From contig NZ_CP157794.1 in assembly GCF_040111675.1 (NCBI RefSeq), forward strand, positions 730,001 to 794,000: a DNA stretch of 64,000 nucleotides, read 5' to 3'. The translations under genes were made by a program, and so were the position numbers. This stretch comes from Salinarimonas sp. (lineage in GTDB: Bacteria > Pseudomonadota > Alphaproteobacteria > Rhizobiales > Beijerinckiaceae). A model generated the notes under the pieces. It saw only the letters and a list, made by a program, of their open reading frames with translations, was not told the origin of the DNA and did not search any database. Within the stretch, counting starts at the first letter, position 1. Every line of letters begins with the position of its first letter. Positions 55,065 through 64,000 of this stretch are shown piece after piece.

Positions 55065-56612
55065 TCAACGACCGGCGGGAACCCGCGTTCCCTGTGCGGC
55101 CGCGCGCTCCAGCGTCGCGAGCAGGGCCGCGTCGGTGATCACCCGCGGCGGCTTGTTCTGCCCGCCGAGCTTGCCGCGCGCGCGCATCCAGGAGGCGAAG
55201 GTTCCGCGGGGCGCGCAGACGAGCTCCGGCGCGGCGAGCTGGCCCGCGTCGCGATGGGCGGCGTAGTCGGCGTTGGCGCGCACGAGCGCCCGGTCGAGGG
55301 CCGCGCGCAAGGCGCGGGCGCGGGCGGGGGAGGGGGCGCCCTCGGCGAGCTCGACCACGAACAGGTGATGGTCCTGCGCCGCGCCCTCCGCCCGATGGCG
55401 CGCGCCGGCGCCGATCTCGACGAGCTCCGCCCCGATCTCCCGCGCGGCCGCGTCCACCGCCCGGTCGATCTCGGCGCCGGTGAGGTGCTCGCCGAAGGCG
55501 GACAGCGTGAAGGCCGTGCGCCCCGCGAAGACGACGCGCGGCGGATCCTTCGAGACGAGCCGCACGAGATCGCCCACCTCGTAGGCCCACAGCCCCGCAT
55601 TGGTGGAGACGACGAGGGCGTAGTCGACGCCGATCTCCGCGTCCTCCAGCCAGGCGCGCCGCGGCGCGCGCGTGCCGAGCGTCTCGGGGACGACGAACTC
55701 GTAGAAGATCCCGTTGTCGACGATCAGCCGCAGGCCGTCCCCGCGTCCGCGGTCCTGGATGGCGAAGAAGCCCTCGCTCGCCGGGTAGACCTCCTGCGTG
55801 CGGATGGCGGATCCCGCGATCAGCCGGTCGACGCGCGCGGCGTAGGGGCCGAAGGCGACCCCGCCGTGAACGACCAGCTCGAGCTTCGGGTAGAAGGCGT
55901 CGAGCCGCTCGCCGCGCGCCGGGTGCATGCGCGCCAGCGTCTCGAAGAACGCCATCAGCCAGGTCGGCGTGCCGGAGATCGCACGGATGTCCTCGGCGAG
56001 CGAGGCCGGCGCGAGCCTGGCGATCTTGCGCTCCCAGTTCTCCTCGAGCGCGAGGCTCGCCGGCGGGAAGGTGCGGGAGCGGGCGTAGAACGGCACCGTC
56101 GCCGCCGCGATGCCGGAGAGGTCTCCGCCGCGCACGCCCGGCGCCAGCCGATCCAGCGCCGTCGAGCCGCCGAGCATGAAGCTCTTGCCGCCGAGCACCC
56201 GCGAGCCGGGACGGTTGGCGAGATGATGCACCAGGATGTCGAGCGCCGCGCGCCGGTTCGCGGCGACCATGGCGCGGCTGACCGGGATGTACTTGGTGCG
56301 GCCCGTGGTCGTGCCCGAGGACAGCGCGAAGAACGGCATCCGCCCCGGCCAGGTCTCGTCCTCGAGCACGGGGAAGGGCTCCTGCCAGTACCGCGCCCAG
56401 AAATCCTCGTAGGTCCGCACCGGCACCTGCGCCTGGAAGGCAGCGGGCGTCGCGATGGCCGGGAAGCCGTGCTCGCGCCCGAAGCGGGTCGCGGCGGCCT
56501 GCCGGACCAGGGCGCGAAGCGTCGCGCGCTGGGCGGCGATCGGGTCCTGCCCGGCGAGCGCCGCCTCGCGCCGGCGGGCGTAGGCGCGCAGAAACGGCGT
56601 CGCGTCGATCAT
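55065..56612 (-). CDS. GH3-family acyl-adenylating enzyme
   Basis: A 515-residue protein resembling bacterial members of the GH3 auxin-responsive family, ANL enzymes that adenylate a carboxylic acid and in plants couple it to an amino acid. The ATP-binding P-loop is FFALSSGTTTGRTKYIPVS (about 93-111). A YPASEGFFAIQ segment matches the GH3 nucleotide motif, with LWAYEVGDLVRLV downstream. Start ATG 56612 overlaps the upstream penicillin-acylase stop by 4 bases (ATGA), so both are translated from one mRNA. Substrates unknown. Confidence 0.85.
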   Translation of the reverse strand: MIDATPFLRAYARRREAALAGQDPIAAQRATLRALVRQAAATRFGREHGFPAIATPAAFQAQVPVRTYEDFWARYWQEPFPVLEDETWPGRMPFFALSSGTTTGRTKYIPVSRAMVAANRRAALDILVHHLANRPGSRVLGGKSFMLGGSTALDRLAPGVRGGDLSGIAAATVPFYARSRTFPPASLALEENWERKIARLAPASLAEDIRAISGTPTWLMAFFETLARMHPARGERLDAFYPKLELVVHGGVAFGPYAARVDRLIAGSAIRTQEVYPASEGFFAIQDRGRGDGLRLIVDNGIFYEFVVPETLGTRAPRRAWLEDAEIGVDYALVVSTNAGLWAYEVGDLVRLVSKDPPRVVFAGRTAFTLSAFGEHLTGAEIDRAVDAAAREIGAELVEIGAGARHRAEGAAQDHHLFVVELAEGAPSPARARALRAALDRALVRANADYAAHRDAGQLAAPELVCAPRGTFASWMRARGKLGGQNKPPRVITDAALLATLERAAAQGTRVPAGR

Positions 56613-58879
56613 GACGCGGCGATCGGCGTCGCGTGCGGGAAATGGCGGGCGACCGCCTCCGGCGTCAGCGGCAGCGCCATGGCGCGGCCCTCGCGCCAGA
56701 GGGGGAGCTGGTCGAGCATCGTCTCGCTCTTCAGCCAGCCGTCCTGGCCGGTGAGCAGGACGCCCGACGCGCTGTCGAGGTCTCCGCAATCGCAGGCGAA
56801 GCGGGCGATGGAGCCGTAGAAGGCACGGTGCGGGCGCGGCACGGCGGGGTGGGCGGTCTTCATCACCGCGTCCGATGTCCCGCCCACCGGCAGGTCGGCG
56901 AAGACGAGCCGGCGGCCGACGAGCGGCAGCCCGCCGAGCACGTGCGCGAGCCGCAGGCGGTGAATGTCGCCCCACACGCGGTAGCGCTTCAGCTCCTTCG
57001 CCGTCGCGACGAGCCCGCTCGCCACCGCGGCGACGAGCTCCGTGCGCGGCTCGTGCAGGTCCTGGGAGACCAGGGTGCGCGCGGTGAACACCGCGCCGTG
57101 GAAGGCGCGCTCGGCCTGCGAATGGTAGTGCGCGCTGATATGCGCGATCAGGAGCTCGAAGGCGAGCGCCCCGCGCGACTCCTCCGGATAGGACCCGTCC
57201 CAGTCGACGATCAGCGGCGCGACCTCGCCACGGGCCGAGAGCACCTCCTCCCGCGAGGGCCCGCCGCCGCCGCTCTCGCGCTCGCCCGCCGCCTTGACGA
57301 GCCGCATCAGCCGGTCGCGCAGGAGGAGCGCGCCCGGCACGGTGACGTCCCGCTGCAGCGTGGTGAGCGTCTCCATCGTCACCGGCCGCGCGTCGGCGAG
57401 GACGCGGCCGATGCGCTCGACCCGGTCGACCGGCGAGTAGAAATAGGACAGGGGCGCGGGCGTGTCCTCCGGCCGGTCGTTGGCGGAGACGACGTAGCCG
57501 CGCGGCGGGTCGCGCTCCGGCGGGAAGTCCCTGGCGGTGACGTAGGCGTCCCAATGCGCGATGGCGTCGGGCTTCGAGACGAGATCGGCTAGCGGCGCGT
57601 GCGGGCGCTTCGGCAGCTTCGCCGCGATCTGCTTGGCGATGCCCCCCGCGCGCTCGGCGACGATCCAGTTCTGCCCCGGCACCGCCATGCCGTCCGCCGC
57701 CTCGCGGAACTCCTCGAAGCTGCGGGCGCGGTTGAGCGCCAGCATGGAGGAGAGCTCGTCGGAGGGCTCGTGCCCGACCCAGCGCAGCGCGTAGGTGGCG
57801 TTCATCGGCACGGCGTCGGAGATGATCGGGCCGTAGCGGCTCGTGCGGATTTCCACCCGCTCGTCCCGCCCGCCGCGGACCTCGATCGTCTCCGCGCGCA
57901 TGTCGAAGGGCTCGTACATCAGCCCCGAGAGGTCGAACAGGTCGGAGGAGGCGGTGTGCGGGGCAGTGCCGCCCCAGGCGAGATCCGGATTGCGGCCGAA
58001 GGCGGTGAAGGGCAGGCCCGGCAGCTGAAAGCCGACGCAGTGATAGGAGGGCGAGCGGAAGCCTGCCGCCATCCAGATGTTCGGCACCGAGATCGGCAGG
58101 TGCGGATCGCCCGCGAGCAGCGCCGTGCCCGTGGCGCTCGCGTCCTTGTGGACCGCGTAGGCGTTCGAGCCCTTCAGCGCCGGGCCGAGCGCGGTCGCGA
58201 GCATCGTCTCGAGGTCCCAGCCGGCGAGGTTCGCGATCGTGCCGGTGCCGTGGGCGAGGAGCTTGTCCCAGAGGTCGGGCCAGTCCGGATCGCGCCGCAG
58301 CGGGATGAGCCGGAGCCAGATCACCCAATTGACGTCCGCCACCGCCGCGCGGCCCACCGCCATCACGTCGGCGGGCGTCCAGCGCTCGCGGGAGAGGCCG
58401 AGCAGCGGGAAGTCAGGCGGGTCCTCCGGGGCGTGCTCGATCACGTGGTTGAGGCCGTCGACGAAGCCCTCGAGCCAGGCTTTCGTCTCCGGCGGCTGCA
58501 TGGCGAGGATGCCGGGCACCGCCTGGGCGATGCCGAGCGTGCGCAGCGCCCGGTCGACGTCGATGGCGGCGGGGCCGGCGATCTCCGCGACGCGGCCGTA
58601 GGCGACCTTGCGCAGCACCTCGAGCTGGGTGAGCCGCAGATGGGCGTGCACGGCCCCGAGCGCGACCGCGCAGTCGCGATCCGTGGATGCGGTGATCCAG
58701 GGGACCTGATGGTCGTTCCAGCGGATGTCGACGGACCTCTCCACCGGCAGCCCGTCCTTCGGGAACATGGCCAGCCGGTCCTTCAACGTCCGCGCACGCA
58801 TCGGCCCGCGCGTCAGCACCGCGCGGGAGAGGATGGCGAAGGAGCGCGCGAGGCGCAGGGCGTGGGCGAGCTTGGACAC
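56609..58879 (-). CDS. Penicillin-acylase-family Ntn hydrolase
   Basis: A protein of about 756 residues. The self-processing site is ALKGSNAYAV: cleavage before Ser238 would free the nucleophile of the beta subunit. Downstream, ALLAGDPHLPISVPNIWM and LPFTAFGRNPDLAWGGTA are typical of amide hydrolases acting on acyl amides, including AHL and penicillin acylases. No clear signal peptide, unlike most periplasmic members. Start uncertain: GTG 58879 gives a natural-looking N-terminus (SKLAHALRLARSFAIL); ATG 58801 is possible. Overlaps the GH3 gene by 4 bases. Confidence 0.86.
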   Translation of the reverse strand: MSKLAHALRLARSFAILSRAVLTRGPMRARTLKDRLAMFPKDGLPVERSVDIRWNDHQVPWITASTDRDCAVALGAVHAHLRLTQLEVLRKVAYGRVAEIAGPAAIDVDRALRTLGIAQAVPGILAMQPPETKAWLEGFVDGLNHVIEHAPEDPPDFPLLGLSRERWTPADVMAVGRAAVADVNWVIWLRLIPLRRDPDWPDLWDKLLAHGTGTIANLAGWDLETMLATALGPALKGSNAYAVHKDASATGTALLAGDPHLPISVPNIWMAAGFRSPSYHCVGFQLPGLPFTAFGRNPDLAWGGTAPHTASSDLFDLSGLMYEPFDMRAETIEVRGGRDERVEIRTSRYGPIISDAVPMNATYALRWVGHEPSDELSSMLALNRARSFEEFREAADGMAVPGQNWIVAERAGGIAKQIAAKLPKRPHAPLADLVSKPDAIAHWDAYVTARDFPPERDPPRGYVVSANDRPEDTPAPLSYFYSPVDRVERIGRVLADARPVTMETLTTLQRDVTVPGALLLRDRLMRLVKAAGERESGGGGPSREEVLSARGEVAPLIVDWDGSYPEESRGALAFELLIAHISAHYHSQAERAFHGAVFTARTLVSQDLHEPRTELVAAVASGLVATAKELKRYRVWGDIHRLRLAHVLGGLPLVGRRLVFADLPVGGTSDAVMKTAHPAVPRPHRAFYGSIARFACDCGDLDSASGVLLTGQDGWLKSETMLDQLPLWREGRAMALPLTPEAVARHFPHATPIAAS

Positions 58880-59150
58880 GGCGGGAGGGGAACGGTCCTG
58901 GTTGCGCGGGGGTTCCGGGGGGCGCGCGACCCGCCTCGGGGATGCGCCAGGGGAATGCCCGCACCCAGGGGTGACAGTTTGTTTCAACATATCTTTTCTG
59001 CTCCGACGGCGTTGCGCGCGGGCGCAATACGATCGTTTTCCTTGAATTTGGAAATAATTCCACGAAATTAAGGTGGTATTAACCCTGTGTCGGATAGCTA
59101 TCATTTCGCCGGCGCGATGAACCCGAACGGCGTCGGTTTGGGGGTACGAC

Positions 59151-60845
59151 ATGCCAAAACGCGCTCTGCGGATTCCGCACAAGATACTGCTCGCTACAGG
59201 CCTGATGCTCGCCGCTCTCGTCGCCACGGGCGCGATCGGCTTGAGCGCGCTGTCCGAGAGCAACCGACGTCTCGACGACATGTACACGCAGGAGCTGCTG
59301 ACGCTCGAGGCTCTCGACGCGGTCAAGGCCGCGCTCTACCGCATGCGCGGCGACTCGCTCGAGTTCCTGCTCGCGGACCGTCCCGAGACGCGCGCGCAGC
59401 TCGCCTCCGAGATCGAGGAGCAGGACGCCCGCATCGACCGCCGGCTCGCGCAGATCGCCGAGACCCGTTTCTCCCCCGAGGAGCAGGCCTTCTTCGATTC
59501 CATGTCGGAAACCTCCGACGCCTATGCCGCGCTCGTGCGCAGCGGCGTCGTCGAGGCCGTCGCGGCCGGGCGCGTCGCCGAGGCCGAAGCCGTCGCCCGC
59601 GATGCCGCGGTCACGGTCTTCCGCGAGGCGCGCGAGAGCGTCAACGGCTTCATGGATTACGCCGTCGCCCGGGCCGAGCGCCGCATGGCGAACGCGCAGG
59701 CCGAGCACGGGAGCGCGGTCTGGCTGGTGAGCGCCGTGATCGCGGCGGGCGCCGTGGTCGCCGCGGGGGCCACCTGGTTCCTGACGGCCGGTGTCTCGCG
59801 GCCGATCACCACAATGGTCGGCGCCATGAGCCGGCTCGCGCGCCGCGAGTGGGACACCGAGATCCCGGCCCAGGGCCGTGGCGACGAGGTCGGCGAGATG
59901 GCGCAGGCGCTGGCCGTCTTTCGCGACAACGGCCTCGAGGCCGACCGGCTGCAGGCCGAGCAGGAGCGCGCGGAGGCGCGCCAGGCCGAGCAGAAGCGTC
60001 GCGAGATGGCGAAGCTCGCCGATTCGTTCGATGCCGCGGTCGGCGGCGTCATCGCCGCGGTTTCCTCTGCGGTGAGCCAGCTCGAGAGCGCGTCGAAGTC
60101 CATGGCGGCCAACGCCGAGGAGACCGCCACGCAGGCGCTCACCGTGGCGGCGGCCTCCGAGCAGGCCTCCGCCAACGTGCACACCGTCTCCTCGGCGGCG
60201 GACGAGCTGTCGAGCTCGATTCAGGAGATCTCCCGGCAGGTCGGCGAATCGGCCCGCATCGCCTCAGACGCCATGCGCGAGGCGGCGGAGACCGCCGACA
60301 AGGTCCAGCGCCTCTCGCGCAGCGCCGACCGGATCGGCGAGGTGGTCGAGCTGATCAGCACCATCGCCGAGCAGACGAACCTGCTGGCTTTGAACGCCAC
60401 GATCGAGGCGGCGCGCGCCGGCGAGGCGGGACGCGGCTTCGCCGTCGTCGCCGCCGAGGTGAAGACCCTCGCCGACCAGACGGCCAAGGCGACGCAGGAC
60501 ATCGCCGGGCAGATCGGCGAGATCCAGAGCGCGACCGTCGACTCGGCCGCCGCGATCACGGCCATCAACGAGACGATCGAGCGCATGAGCGGTATCGCCG
60601 GCGCCATCGCCGCAGCGGTCGAGGAGCAGGGCACGGCGACGCAGGAGATCGCCCGCAACATCCAGCAGGCCTCCGCCGGCACGAGCGAGGTCTCCACCAA
60701 TATCGGCGGCGTGAAGCAGGCCGCCGAGGAATCGAGCGCGGCCTCCGCCCAGGTCGTCGGCGCCGCGGGCGACCTCTCGCGCCAGTCCACCACGCTGGAG
60801 CGCGAGGTCGGGCGCTTCCTCGCCTCGATCCGCGACGCCGCGTGA
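59151..60845 (+). CDS. Methyl-accepting chemotaxis protein
   Basis: A 564-residue transmembrane chemoreceptor. Helix 1 ([20 protein letters not shown], about 12-31) and helix 2 ([21 protein letters not shown], about 190-210) flank a helical periplasmic domain. A HAMP domain ([19 protein letters not shown]) and a long coiled coil follow, with the signalling tip [28 protein letters not shown]. No C-terminal CheR-binding pentapeptide. The upstream region (about 59000-59100) is AT-rich and probably the promoter. No flagellar or che genes nearby. Confidence 0.93.
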   Translation: MPKRALRIPHKILLATGLMLAALVATGAIGLSALSESNRRLDDMYTQELLTLEALDAVKAALYRMRGDSLEFLLADRPETRAQLASEIEEQDARIDRRLAQIAETRFSPEEQAFFDSMSETSDAYAALVRSGVVEAVAAGRVAEAEAVARDAAVTVFREARESVNGFMDYAVARAERRMANAQAEHGSAVWLVSAVIAAGAVVAAGATWFLTAGVSRPITTMVGAMSRLARREWDTEIPAQGRGDEVGEMAQALAVFRDNGLEADRLQAEQERAEARQAEQKRREMAKLADSFDAAVGGVIAAVSSAVSQLESASKSMAANAEETATQALTVAAASEQASANVHTVSSAADELSSSIQEISRQVGESARIASDAMREAAETADKVQRLSRSADRIGEVVELISTIAEQTNLLALNATIEAARAGEAGRGFAVVAAEVKTLADQTAKATQDIAGQIGEIQSATVDSAAAITAINETIERMSGIAGAIAAAVEEQGTATQEIARNIQQASAGTSEVSTNIGGVKQAAEESSAASAQVVGAAGDLSRQSTTLEREVGRFLASIRDAA

Positions 60846-60916
60846 GCGTCGCGGGGTGACGCGGCGCCGCCGCCGCTCTAGGGTCTCCCGCCGAGAGGCG
60901 CAGGAGGACCGGAGCG

Positions 60917-61777
60917 GTGGTGGCGTTGTTCACGTTCGGGCATGGCTACAGCGCGGCGGAGGTCGTGCGCCGCGGATCGTTCGCGCGGGCGATCGGGACC
61001 GTGCGATCCGCGGCGAAGGCCGAGCGGCTGGCGGGCGAGGGCGTCGAGGCGCGCCTGTTCGGCGAGGACGCCGCCGACCCGCGCATCCCGGAGGATCTCG
61101 CGGTGGCCGACCGGCTCCTCGTCTCGATCCCGCCCGGCGCGGGCGGCGATCCGGCGCTCGCCGCCTATGGCGAGGCGATCGCGGCTTCCCCGAGCATCGA
61201 CGCGATCGTCTATCTCTCGACGATCGGCGTCTATGGCGATGCGCAGGGCGGCTGGGTAGACGAGGAGACGCCGCCCACGGCGGAGAGCGCTCGCGCGGAG
61301 GCGCGGCTCGTCGCCGAGGCGCAATGGCTGGCGCTCGGCGCGCGCACTTCCAAGCGCGTCGCGATCCTGCGGCTCGGCGGCATCTACGGCCCGGGTCGCA
61401 ATCCCATCCTGCAGCTGCGCGCCGGCACGGCGCGGCGGATCGTCAAGCCCGGGCAGGTGTTCAACCGCATCCACGTCGCGGACATCGCGCAGGCCGTCCT
61501 GGCGGCTTTCGAGCGCGCGCCGGCCGGCCGGATCTACAACGTCGTCGACGACGCGCCCGCCCCGCCGCAGGACGTCGTCGCCCACGCCGCCGCGCTGATC
61601 GGCGTCGCGCCCCCGCCCGAGATCCCCTTCGACGAGGCCGAGCTCTCGCCCATGGGCCGCAGCTTCTATTCCAACAACAAGCGCGTCTCGAACGCCCGCC
61701 TGCGCGCCGAGCTCGGCGTGGAGCTGCTCTATCGGAGCTATCGGGAGGGGCTCGGCGCGCTCGCGGCGGAGGGCTGA
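60917..61777 (+). CDS. NAD(P)-binding epimerase-like SDR protein
   Basis: A 286-residue extended/atypical SDR of the YeeZ/ActD type. The dinucleotide motif at the N-terminus reads FTFGHGYSA, a variant of GxGxxG. Active-site region VYLSTIGVYGDAQGG, followed by ILRLGGIYGPGRNP and VFNRIHVADIAQAVL. The usual Tyr-xxx-Lys is replaced in context, as in this subgroup. GTG 60917 with AGGAGG 9 bases upstream. Reaction unknown. Confidence 0.84.
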   Translation: MVALFTFGHGYSAAEVVRRGSFARAIGTVRSAAKAERLAGEGVEARLFGEDAADPRIPEDLAVADRLLVSIPPGAGGDPALAAYGEAIAASPSIDAIVYLSTIGVYGDAQGGWVDEETPPTAESARAEARLVAEAQWLALGARTSKRVAILRLGGIYGPGRNPILQLRAGTARRIVKPGQVFNRIHVADIAQAVLAAFERAPAGRIYNVVDDAPAPPQDVVAHAAALIGVAPPPEIPFDEAELSPMGRSFYSNNKRVSNARLRAELGVELLYRSYREGLGALAAEG

Positions 61778-61787
61778 GCGCGCCGCC

Positions 61788-62879
61788 TCATGCCGCGTGG
61801 CGCTGCGCGTCCGAGCCGAAATGGGCGACGTAGCGCGGGTTGATCGCCGAGACCGGCAGCACCACGAGCACGTCCGTCGTGCCGAACTGCGTGTCGATGA
61901 CCGCGCCGTCCCCGAAGGTCGCGCCGAGCCGGAGGTAGCCCTTGATCAGGGGCGGCAGGGCGTGCAGCGCCGTCTTCGGGTCGATCGCGTCCTTGGCGAG
62001 GCGATCCATCGAGACGTAGCGCTCGTCGAGGGCGCGGGCGCGCCAGTCTTCGGGCGCGGTCGCGTGGTGGTGCAGGAACGACAGCGGCAGGGCGAGCTTG
62101 TCGGGATCCGTGCCTTCCAGGCTGGCGCAGCCCAGCATCACGTCGATGCGATGGTGCAGCACGTAGGTCCAGATGCCGTGCCAGAGCAGCTCCACCGTGC
62201 GCTTGTTGCGGTAGGGCTTGAGCACGCAGGAGCGGCCGAGCTCGAGGAAGCGTTTCGCCGGATGCGCGGCGAGGATCGGCGCGATGTCGTACTCGGCCTG
62301 GGTATAGAACCCGAAATGCCGCTCGGCCACCTCCTGCCGCAGCAGGCGATAGGTGCCGACCACCGCCGGCTGCTTCTTCCGCGCCGGGACGCCGCGCAGC
62401 GCCCGCGCCGGCTCGCCGAGATTGGACGGCGCGGCGTGGTCGAGCACCAGCAGGTGGTCGCAGATCGCGTCGTACTCGTCGAAGTCCCGCCGCGCCAGGG
62501 CCGAGGTCGTGTGGGGGAGGGCGTTGCCCTCCTCGTAGAACACCTTGTAGCGCAGGCGCTGGGCCGCGCGGATCTGCTTCGGCGTCGTGGCGATGCGCAC
62601 CTCGAGCGAGCCGATCCGGCCGAGCACCGGGTCGAGCGGGCGCGTCACGGGCGCGCGATTCATGTTCGCGCCGCGCAGGAAGGCGATCGCCGCCGAGCCC
62701 TTCTTGCGGAAGGGACGAACGAAGCTCGTGATGTGGGGGGAGGTCAACATCGAGCCGAAGCGGCTGGGAAGCCGGCTCGGCGTCGCTTCGGCAGGCAGCG
62801 GCGCCATTTCATCCTCGTCCGGCGGTGCCCTCCGCATCGCGATTCTCTCGCCGCGTCCGCCTTTCGGCTGTTGAACCAT
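61788..62879 (-). CDS. OlsB-like acyl-ACP N-acyltransferase (GNAT)
   Basis: A protein of up to 363 residues resembling OlsB, which acylates ornithine in ornithine-lipid synthesis. Family segments: RYKVFYEEGNA, DEYDAICDHLLVLD, VVGTYRLLRQEVAERHFGFYTQAEYDI and LELGRSCVLKPYRNKRTVELLWHGIW. The N-terminal 70 residues are poorly conserved. Start is ambiguous (62879, 62837 or 62807). No adjacent olsA is evident, although plsC lies at 34615. Convergent with the SDR gene. Confidence 0.82.
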   Translation of the reverse strand: MVQQPKGGRGERIAMRRAPPDEDEMAPLPAEATPSRLPSRFGSMLTSPHITSFVRPFRKKGSAAIAFLRGANMNRAPVTRPLDPVLGRIGSLEVRIATTPKQIRAAQRLRYKVFYEEGNALPHTTSALARRDFDEYDAICDHLLVLDHAAPSNLGEPARALRGVPARKKQPAVVGTYRLLRQEVAERHFGFYTQAEYDIAPILAAHPAKRFLELGRSCVLKPYRNKRTVELLWHGIWTYVLHHRIDVMLGCASLEGTDPDKLALPLSFLHHHATAPEDWRARALDERYVSMDRLAKDAIDPKTALHALPPLIKGYLRLGATFGDGAVIDTQFGTTDVLVVLPVSAINPRYVAHFGSDAQRHAA

Positions 62880-62981
62880 AGCGTTTCAACACAATTGTGA
62901 CAGGATGGTTGCGCTTGTCACCATAGCCGGCGCAACAAAGTTCGGCGAGACGCGCGAAATCCGTTGCGGCAGCGGCTTCGT

Positions 62982-64000
62982 TCAGCCGGCGCGCGCGAGC
63001 GTGCGGTCCCGTACGGCCGCGCCGAACAGGCCGTCGAGCAGGCGCGGCTCCAGCGGCTTGGGGATGAAGCCGTCGAGACCGGCCGCGCCGGCGGCCTCCT
63101 CGTCCTCCTTGAGCACGTTCGCGGTGAGCGCCACGATGCGCCGCGGGCGCCGGCGGCCGAGCGCCCGCTCCAGCGTGCGGATGCGCCGCGTCGCCTCGAG
63201 TCCGTCGAGGCCCGGCATGCGGATGTCCATGAGCACGACGTCGTAATCGGGCCGGAGCCCGGCGAACGAGGCTTCCGCCAAGGCGACGGCCTCGTGCCCG
63301 TCCTTGGCCCAGTCGACGACCGCGCCCCGTTTCTCCAGCGCCTTCAGGGCGAGGAGGGCGTTGATCTCGTTGTCCTCCGCGAGCAGGACGCGCGGCGCGC
63401 CGGATCGCGGGGCGTTGCCGCGCTCGCCGGGCAGACGGCGCAGCGCCGGTTGCGCCGCGCTCTCGGCGCAGGCCGCCGCCGGGCTGGGCCGCGGCGCCAG
63501 GGGCTCGGCCAGCCTCTGCACCAGGGAGCGGCCGCGCACGGGCTTGACCAGATAGCCGTCGTAGCCCGCCGCCGTCGGCGAGCCGAGATCGCGTCGCTCG
63601 AAGGGTGAGACCAGCACGATCGAGCGCGGCACCCCGGCCTCGCGGGCCGCCGCCGCGACGTCGCGGGCCAGCTCGTCGCCGAGCGCGCAATCGACGAGGA
63701 GCGCGTCGTAGGCCTCGCGCCCCTCGGCGGCCATGGCGATCTTGGCCAGCGCCTCGGCCTCGTTGTCGACGAGGTTCGCCTGCGCGCCGGCCTCGGCGAG
63801 GCGCCGTGCGATGAACGGCGCCTCGAACGGCGAGCGGCCGAGCACCAGGATCCGCTTGCCCGCGAGCGGCGCCGGATCCGTCTCGGCCGTGAGCGCCGCC
63901 GTCGGCGCCTCGGCGGCGGGAAGCGGGAGCGTGACGGTGAAGCGTGCGCCCTCGCCCGGGGCGCTGTCGACGGCGATCGTCCCGCCCATGCCGGCGACGA
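62982..64000 (-). CDS. Hybrid histidine kinase, C-terminal part
   Basis: The gene runs off the right edge, so its N-terminus is not seen. The visible part starts in the HATPase lid (GGTIAVDSAPGEGARFTVTLPLP). Two receiver domains follow: REC1 (KRILVLGRSPFEAPF, with Asp in LLVDCALGD) and REC2 (VLLAEDNEINALLALKAL, Asp in VVLMDIRMPGLDG, Lys in IPKPLE). REC1 has a degenerate acidic pocket. The order suggests a phosphorelay sensor. The frame is open to position 64000. Confidence 0.9.
   Translation of the reverse strand, partial: VAGMGGTIAVDSAPGEGARFTVTLPLPAAEAPTAALTAETDPAPLAGKRILVLGRSPFEAPFIARRLAEAGAQANLVDNEAEALAKIAMAAEGREAYDALLVDCALGDELARDVAAAAREAGVPRSIVLVSPFERRDLGSPTAAGYDGYLVKPVRGRSLVQRLAEPLAPRPSPAAACAESAAQPALRRLPGERGNAPRSGAPRVLLAEDNEINALLALKALEKRGAVVDWAKDGHEAVALAEASFAGLRPDYDVVLMDIRMPGLDGLEATRRIRTLERALGRRRPRRIVALTANVLKEDEEAAGAAGLDGFIPKPLEPRLLDGLFGAAVRDRTLARAG

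Noticed and set aside
59151..60845. A chemotaxis operon
   Set aside because: Only the receptor gene is present; no cheA, cheW, cheY or flagellar genes are adjacent.

Overview
The window is high-GC bacterial chromosome with alphaproteobacterial character. It has a 23S-5S-tRNA-fMet rRNA operon end, ftsE/ftsX opposite a zinc-ribbon DUF3426-type gene, hpt beside a CpdR-like regulator, a cysteine-free L31 next to tRNA-Thr, an HWE-type histidine kinase with a KaiC-like ATPase, a DUF2336 protein and an OlsB-like acyltransferase. Together these suggest Hyphomicrobiales (Rhizobiales), perhaps near Methylobacteriaceae/Salinarimonadaceae. The order is fairly secure; the family is inference, made without database searches.

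Layout. 1-2711: 3' part of 23S rRNA, 5S rRNA, tRNA-fMet and its terminator. 2712-5810: a small accessory segment with a decayed serine-recombinase tail, an IS630-family element using a -1 frameshift, a poorly coding stretch and a Tat-type secreted SGNH hydrolase. A perfect 28-bp copy of the tRNA terminator hairpin lies at its far side. 5958-11637: a mostly minus-strand accessory cluster with a small secreted protein, a cytoplasmic S8 (subtilisin) protease, a PAP2/vanadium-haloperoxidase-fold enzyme with a Thr-Lys repeat, a SARP/TPR regulator and a LuxR-type regulator. 11732-23779: two RND efflux systems; the first is TetR-controlled with tandem operators. A phosphoribosyltransferase and an alpha/beta hydrolase lie between them. 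23858-29741: cyclopropane-fatty-acid synthase, two RNA methyltransferase-like genes, an aminotransferase divergent from an Lrp/AsnC regulator, and a Fur/Zur regulator.

30019-39052: core genes (CpdR-like regulator, hpt, DUF3426-type protein, ftsE, ftsX, DUF218, plsC, ABC exporter, rpmE, tRNA-Thr) plus an APH-family kinase. 39092-42699: a signalling island. A two-domain KaiC-like ATPase overlaps a HWE histidine kinase, and a Phd-antitoxin-like/PAS fusion protein is divergent from them. 42746-49911: DUF2336, flavin reductase, nitroreductase, a repeat-bearing secreted protein, rhomboid protease, LOG protein, two CBS-pair proteins, a cupin and a small hydrophilic protein. 50126-52722: a sulfonate/nitrate-type ABC importer operon. 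52913-56612: OsmC, IspZ/YciB, a dienelactone-hydrolase-like protein and a GH3-family acyl-adenylating enzyme. That enzyme overlaps a penicillin-acylase family Ntn hydrolase (to 58879). 59151-64000: a chemoreceptor, an epimerase-like SDR, an OlsB-like acyltransferase and the C-terminal part of a hybrid histidine kinase cut by the window edge.

The three most promising units for undescribed biology are the KaiC-like/HWE-kinase/Phd-PAS locus, the S8 protease/PAP2/SARP locus, and the overlapping GH3/penicillin-acylase pair. All three are inferences from domain content and gene order.
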